From: Pyrenochaeta sp. MPI-SDFR-AT-0127
Lineage: Eukaryota > Ascomycota > Dothideomycetes > Pleosporales > Cucurbitariaceae
DNA length: 64,000 bases
NCBI GenBank assembly: GCA_020747015.1
Contig: JAGTJM010000021.1
Coordinates: 248,001-312,000 of the forward strand
Direction: 5' to 3'
Both the position numbers and the translations under genes were made by a program. Positions 58,296-64,000 of this stretch are shown piece after piece (position 1 is the first letter of the stretch; each line of letters starts with the position of its first letter). The notes beneath the pieces are model-generated. The model ran no database searches, was not told where the DNA came from, and worked only from the letters and a program-made list of their open reading frames with translations.

Positions 58296-61200
58296 ATGGA
58301 CCCTCTCAGTGTCTCGGCTGGCATTATTGCTGTCCTTCAGCTCTCGAGCAAAGTTGTTGGGTATCTGCATGATGTCAAGGATGCATCGAAAGATCGTGCC
58401 AAGTGCGCGATTGAGGCAGCCAACTTGAACAGCCTCTTCACAGTCCTAAGGTTTCGCCTTGAAGAAGGGAATTCTCACACGCCGTGGTATACTGCTGTTC
58501 GAGCTCTTGCCACCGAAAATGGACCATTTGATCAATACAAGCAATCATTAGAGTTACTACAATCGAGGATGACAGACAAAGGTAGATTGGCAAGACCGGG
58601 CAATGCACTGGTTTGGAAGTTCAAAAAAGAAGAAATCGCCAGTATATTGAGCAGCATGGAACGATTGAAGACGTTGGTGCAAGTGGCTTTGGAGATGGAT
58701 CATTTGTCAGTCATCGCCCTACAAGTCCAGTACATTTGAGTAAACGCTGATAGCAATCTAAAGCAAACTATCTCTGGCTATCAAACAGGTAACAAATATG
58801 GCGCACAGCAACACAGAAGCGATCAAAGACGACACAGGTTTTCTTCGCAGTTCTTTACCCATACTCGAGTCCAAGGTCGACTCTTTACAAGATGAAGGTG
58901 AACTTGCAAAACATAGAAAACTCGTAGCCTGGCTATCACCCATGGACTTTCCTGCCCAGCAGTCCGATATCATAGGACGCAAACAAGAAGGAACATGTCA
59001 ATGGTTCCTTGACTCCACCGAGTTTGCTACATGGCTCCAACAACCAAAAGAGACATTGTTCTGTACCGGTATTCCTGGAGCTGGCAAGACAATGATAGCC
59101 GCCATCGCGATTGACCATCTCTTGAAATCAGTGCAGAGTAGCTCTGTTGGTGTGGCTTATGTGTATTGCAACTACAAGTCGAAGATGGACCAGAACGCTG
59201 GCGCTCTTCTGGCGACTATTCTCAAACAGCTTGTGCACACCCAACCCTCAATGATGGGTCCTGTGAAACGCCTGTACGAGGGACATACCAGTAATGGAAC
59301 TAGAGCGCCAATTGGCGAAATATCCGATGCTCTCCGAGCTATCGTTGAAAAGTTTTCTACAGTGCACATTGTGATCGATGCTCTAGACGAGTGCCAGAAT
59401 GACGACGGAACTCGAAGTCGATTGATGAACCAACTTCAAGCTCTGCAACTTAGAAACGACCTGCGAATCATGGTCACCTCACGCCATATTCCGGAAATTA
59501 TAGAAGAGTTCAGTGAAGCGCATAGATTGGAAATCCGAGCAAGCGACGACGATGTGAGGCGATTCGTTGCCGGCCAAATTAACCATCTGCCTAAATGCAT
59601 TCAACGTGATGCAGCCTTGCAGCAGCAAGTACAAGAAAAAGTGACTCAAGCGGTAGATGGCATGTAAGTAGCCCATGACACTGGCTGAAGTGACTCTAAC
59701 AAAGTGCCCTTAGGTTCCTCCTCGCCAGACTCCACGTAGATTCGCTTTGTGACAAGAAAACGAAGAGCAAAGTCCAGTCATCACTTAAAACGTTGCGTGG
59801 AGGGTTCCAAGCGCTTGATAAAGCATACGACGATGCCATCAAGAGGATCGACGGCCAGCTCCCCGGAGATGCTGCTCTTGCGAAGCGTGCCCTTTCCTGG
59901 ATTTCAAACGCGATGAGACCACTCACTACGACCGAGATAACTCACGCATTATCCGTAGAGCCAAAGCAGGAGGATTTTGATCCTGACAACGTCCCTGATA
60001 TCGACGATGTCGTTTCCGTATGCGCCGGTCTTGTCACTATCGATGAGGAGAGTAATGTCATTCGCCTTGTTCACTATACGACCCAAGAATACTTGGAGGG
60101 CATCCAAATGGACTGGAACCCTACGACTCAGTTGGAATTGGCGTCGATTTGCCTTACATACTTGTCATTCAACACTTTCCGTTATAGTACGGAGGAAGAC
60201 TGTTCGGACGAGAGTTGGATCAAACAGTACGCGCTTTTGAATTACGCTGCGCAGCACTGGGGACACCATGCGCGGACAGTTCAACCTGAGTTGTGTGAAC
60301 TAGCCCTCTCATTCCTTCAGGATGAACCCCTAATATCATGTGCCTCACGAGCCGCGGTGTTCGGAACGGTGCTGCAGGGGACAAACCGAGAACAAACATG
60401 TCTGCATATTGTAGCCCGGTTTGGGCTACAGATGCTCTTAGAGAAGCTTTTGTCTATATGCAAAGAAGACCAAAGAAGTCTCATCAATGAAGGAGATTGC
60501 GGAGGTTTCACCGCACTCGCCCTGGCGGCAGAGCATGGACATGAAAGTGTGACCATCCTGCTGCTGGACAACGGTGCGACTGTTGATGCGAGTAGCCACT
60601 TCAATACAAGGCCACTCTGGTGTGCTGCACGCTTTGGGCACGAGCAATTAGTCAAACGATTGCTTGATAGATGTTCAGATACCGAGATGGAATTTTTCCG
60701 GAATAGTACCGCGCTGTACGTAGCTTCACGAGAAGGTCACGAAGGAATCGTGAAACTGCTACTTCAGAAGGAACCGAACGTGCGCTCAAAAGACGAGTAT
60801 TTGAACAACGCACTTGATGTAGCTTTGTCTGCAGGATATGAACGCATAGTATTGCAACTTCTTGATGCAGGGGCGGACGTCAATAGACAGTGCAAGGGAT
60901 TTGAACATACCCTCCAACTAGCTTCATACTTTGGCGATGAACAGATAGTCGAATTGTTACTTGATAGGGGTGCCAGCATCAACAAAGTAGGTGGCGAGTA
61001 TGGCAGTGCTATCCAAGCAGCTTCACGTTGCGGTCATGAGTCAATTGTAAGGCTGCTTATTGATAACGGTGCTGATGTTAACGTGTCTGGCGGAAAATAT
61101 GGCAGTGCTATCCAAGCAGCTTCACATAGCGGTCATGAATCGATTGTAAGGCTGCTTCTTGATAGAGGTGCTGACATTAACTTGTCTGGCGGAAGACATG

Positions 61201-62132
61201 GCAGCGCTATCCAAGCAGCTGCATGCGGCAGTCATGAGTCGACTATAAGGCTCCTTCTTGACAGGGGTGCCGATGTTAACGCAGAATGCGGACCTTATCG
61301 CAATGCATTTGGGGAAGCCCTGGATATAGGCGAGGAGCGGATACTAAAGCTGCTACTCGAAAAAGGCTCTAATGTCAATGTCAACACACTGGGTGGATTT
61401 TGTGGCTCCTGGTTAAATCGACTTGCCTTCGAAGGTCACACAGACGTATTGCGATTGGCTTACGAAAAGCACCACGCCGACCAGAGCTCTCAAGACTCTC
61501 ACAGTCGAAATCCTCTTCACTTTGCCGCAAGAGGCGCACACCTCGACACCTTTGAATATCTTATGAGCCTTGGTCTTGATCCTACAGCTGAGGATGCAAA
61601 AGGAGATGGTTTGCTCTCGTATGCTTGCTCAGGAGGCTCGTTGCCGATTATCAATGCAATCCTGGGCCAAGATTTACCATCACTGGAGGGCAGCAATTGG
61701 AGCCCCCTTCACTGGGCTTGCCGGGGAGGCAGTTCGGCTGTTGTGGAGCGACTCACTGAAGAAGGATTCCGCGGCAAATGTATCACTGTCCCTGAACCAG
61801 AGGGTAAATGGTGTCCTATATCTATAGCCATCTTTCATGGGGAAGGAGAAATGATTGATCATCTTCCTGCATCTTGCAAGTCTCTGCTAGGTGCAGCTGT
61901 GGATATAGTGCAAATCGAGGGCACAGGTAGCACTAGATTTTGGTGTGATGGATGCTTTCATGTAAGTGACCAGTATCAAACAATTTGAATGAGAATTAAT
62001 AGTGCGCAGAAAATCTCGGGGCCGCGTTTCCACTGCGAAACATGTCCTGATTTCGACTATTGTTTTATGTGTAAGCCTTTCTTAGAACATCTCCATGATG
62101 GGCATGAAATCGAATGTATGGAGTCTTTTTGA
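58296..62132 (+). CDS. NLR-like STAND protein: N-terminal domain, NACHT, ankyrin repeats, ZZ finger
   Basis: Intracellular STAND receptor-like protein; fungal relatives act in non-self recognition and cell death. Four exons (58296-58705, 58764-59663, 59714-61961, 62010-62132) encode 1226 residues. Residues 1-140 resemble the fungal STAND N-terminal domain (MDPLSVSAGIIAVLQLSSKV; DVKDASKDRAKCAIEAANL). NACHT follows, with Walker A GIPGAGKT (239-246) and Walker B IVIDALDE (339-346), both intact. A linker continues to about 690. About 12 ankyrin repeats cover roughly 690-1130. The C-terminus has a ZZ zinc finger with WCDGCFH-KISGPRFHCETCP...DYCFMC...HLHDGHEIE (1178-1222), created by splicing exon 3 to exon 4. 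Repeats at 61002-61298 are close 99-nt copies. No breaks are seen. The start is the first Met. Confidence 0.92.
61002..61298 (+). repeat. Three near-identical 99-nt ankyrin units
   Basis: Units begin at 61002, 61101 and 61200, each 33 codons with the shared start GSAIQAA and core HES-RLL-D-GAD-N. Units one and two differ at about a dozen of 99 bases by eye, and unit three is slightly more diverged. They lie inside the NLR-like gene. Confidence 0.85.
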
Positions 62133-62393
62133 TCGAGTAGGAAATCGATATACGAGGGGCGCCGAAAGACCAGAATGGACATTGTCGTGTCTGCCTTTGT
62201 CGAAAAGGATTTGATGATGGGAAACAGTGTAGGAGAGGTGTGGTTTCTCAGGCTAGCTCCACCAGCGTCGGACCTCCGAGCGTCCCAAAGTTCCCCGCAT
62301 ACACACTTTTGACTGTGATACTTTGCGCCATACACAATCACATCACGCCACTCCACTCACACGACTGCCGAGCAATTCCTTATCCATATCGGG

Positions 62394-62942
62394 ATGTCTG
62401 ACGAGGATCTCGAACAGATTAGGCGCGCGCGCCTCCAACAGTTGCAGGAGCAAGGTGGAGGTGGAGGGCAAGGCGGGGAAGGGTCTGAGCAGGACTCGCG
62501 AAAGTAAATCAACCATGAACTGACTATGAAACTATATACTGAACTATAACTGCAGGCAACAAGAGGGTATGTCTCTAGCATCCTTGTGGACCTAAAATTT
62601 CCTCTCCATCACGCCTATCCCAGAATATCAGGTACTAACAGCCCCCGCACAGCGGACCAACGCAGCTCAATCCTTTCTCAAATCCTTACTCCCGATGCTG
62701 CCGACCGCCTCGGTCGCATCCGGCTCGTCAAAGAATCTCGCGCAACCGACATTGAGAACCGGCTCATCATGCTTGCGCGGACGGGCCAGATACGACAGAA
62801 AGTGACAGAGGAGCAGTTGAAGGAGATTCTGGGCGCAGTCGCGGAACAAAACGAGAAGGAGGAGCCAAAAATTGTTGTCAACAGAAGAGGAGGAGGCTGG
62901 GACGATGATGATGAGTTGGAAGAGCTCATGAAGGACGTTTGA
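62394..62942 (+). CDS. PDCD5: PDCD5/TFAR19-family protein
   Basis: Small conserved eukaryotic and archaeal protein linked to apoptosis, DNA-damage response and CCT chaperonin regulation in animals. The fungal role is unclear. Three exons (62394-62503, 62556-62566, 62653-62942) encode 136 residues. It begins MSDEDLEQIRRARLQQLQEQ, has a Gly-rich insert, then KQQEADQRSSILSQILTPDA, RLGRIRLVKESRATDIENRL, IMLARTGQIRQKVTEEQLKE and a final IVVNRRGGGWDDDDELEELM, the standard PDCD5 order. Splicing exon 1 directly to exon 3 would shift frame. The 11-nt middle exon restores it and supplies the conserved QQE. Confidence 0.92.
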
Positions 62943-63102
62943 GGGGCGGAAACTGGTTGCATTGGGCGGCGTTTTCATGGAGTGTTCATGAACATGACAA
63001 CGATTATGTATTTGCGCACGTGGGCATCTTAGTGAGCAAGCGATGATTAAAGAATCCAATTTGGTATGCTACATAGGCTCCATAATCAAGTAGTTTGGGA
63101 TC

Positions 63103-63922
63103 TTATAACTTCTTCACTTGTTTCCTCACTCGTCCAATCTCAATTTCTTGAGCCCTCAAGTCTCGAGCTATGGTAGCTAATTGAGGAATGGGACCTTCGA
63201 CAGCTGCAACAAAGGTCGACTGAGCAGTACGGAGGGCAGGTGGGACTAGAATACCAAACCATCGCAACGGATCCTTGGGCTTTGCGTGTTTCTTCGTAGA
63301 CTCAGCGGTGTCAGCTGATGGCGGTTGTTTAGACTCTGAATTTTCAGGTGATTCTGCTCCAGATTCACATGGCTCAGCTTGGCTCCCTGCTGCTTTTTGG
63401 TCTTTCTTGACACTACGCTCTGCGCTTTTAACATCTTCATGGTCGTCATTTGCAAGAAAGGTTGAGAAGTATGGCCGTGCTTCATCAGATCTATGCTTTC
63501 CTTCAGTGACCGCACTGAAATTGTCAGTCTCAAGTAGAGTCTTCGCGCATGGGTACTAAGCAGGAAAGAAAAGAATCTGGTTAAACTTACATTTTACGTA
63601 TAACCTGCATGCGCTCATCATAGCAGTCTTGTCCGTATCGAATTGTAGCGGACGAATTGTGGAAGTTGGCTTGAGCTAAAGACATGTAGCCCTGAAGAAC
63701 GTCAGAAAGAGAGCTAGTTTAACAAAGAGTGGAACCATAACGTACAGAAGATAGTTGCTTCGAAAGCTCCTGTCGAACCTTTTCGTACTCATCCAAAGTA
63801 TGCAGATACCGTTCGAGTAGCTGGTCAAGTTGGGCGACGAGGGCATCCTTATCTTTTTCCGCTCTCTCAGTCTCAGGGCGAGCACCCGGAATCTGGCTCG
63901 GTGAAGATTGAACTTCTGCCAT
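63103..63922 (-). CDS. VMA22: V-ATPase assembly factor Vma22 (CCDC115-like)
   Basis: Endoplasmic-reticulum-associated factor required to assemble the V0 sector of the vacuolar proton pump. Three exons (63922-63746, 63691-63591, 63514-63103) encode 229 residues. The N-terminal coiled coil LVAQLDQLLERYLHTLDEYE continues into GYMSLAQANFHNSSATIRYG, a family signature. The C-terminal conserved part reads KDPLRWFGILVPPALRTAQS, VAAVEGPIPQLATIARDLRA and a final charged helix ending VRKQVKKL. The middle is a hydrophilic, Glu/Ser-rich linker. The phases close with GT-AG introns. The start is near the window end but complete, with 78 bases upstream. Confidence 0.93.
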
Positions 63923-64000
63923 ATTTGAGGAATTCCAGGTTGTTGTAATGGATTGGTATTCGCAAACGTATGCTGAAGCTCAAAGGCATCCAGCGGGGGA

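Noticed and set aside
61002..61298. Repeat-spacer array resembling CRISPR
   Set aside because: The units are contiguous ankyrin codons within a gene and this is a eukaryotic locus.

Overview
This 64 kb window is nuclear DNA from a filamentous ascomycete (Pezizomycotina, most like a dothideomycete). Genes are interrupted by short GT-AG introns of about 47-117 bp with ACTAAC/CTGAC-like branch sites and are packed on both strands. The gene content is fungal: a Pho4/NUC-1-type bHLH factor, a KapC/Yap-type bZIP factor, Cac2, Rsm22, Tif32, and a NACHT-ankyrin STAND receptor. The class-level placement is inference. I see no rRNA, tRNA, CRISPR array or intact transposon.

Left part (1-14 kb) holds casein kinase 1 (+), a 2EXR/F-box-like hypothetical protein (-), eIF3a/Tif32 (-) divergent from the G-protein gamma subunit (+), a perfect 8-bp minisatellite, and the bHLH regulator (+). 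From 15 to 27 kb coding density falls: an APH-type phosphotransferase (-), an orphan kinase N-lobe with no C-lobe (probable pseudogene), a roughly 5 kb gene-poor stretch, the bZIP factor (+), another roughly 2.9 kb gene-poor stretch, then Plp2 (-).

Middle part (27-47 kb) holds a sodium:solute symporter that lacks its 5' end (-), SNX3/Grd19 (-) with a 22-nt micro-exon, a DHA1-like MFS transporter (+), the mitochondrial copper chaperone Sco1 (+), an RWD/DUF1115 protein (-), the chromatin assembly factor subunit Cac2 (+), and a convergent pair made of an SV2-like MFS transporter (+) and an FAD-linked oxidase (-) that may act together.

Right part (47-64 kb) holds Rsm22 (+), an SRPK-like kinase with a GC-AG intron at the catalytic loop (-), an SDR-fold protein without the expected catalytic tyrosine (-), a PH-domain protein (-), a 1226-residue NLR-like protein with a STAND N-terminal domain, NACHT, ankyrin repeats and a C-terminal ZZ zinc finger (+), a PDCD5 homologue with an 11-nt micro-exon (+), and the V-ATPase assembly factor Vma22 (-).

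Most genes are unrelated housekeeping functions that happen to be neighbours. The accessory signals are the NLR-like gene with near-identical ankyrin units, the truncated transporter and kinase, and the transporter-oxidase pair. All exon boundaries were derived by hand from splice signals and reading frame, without transcript evidence.
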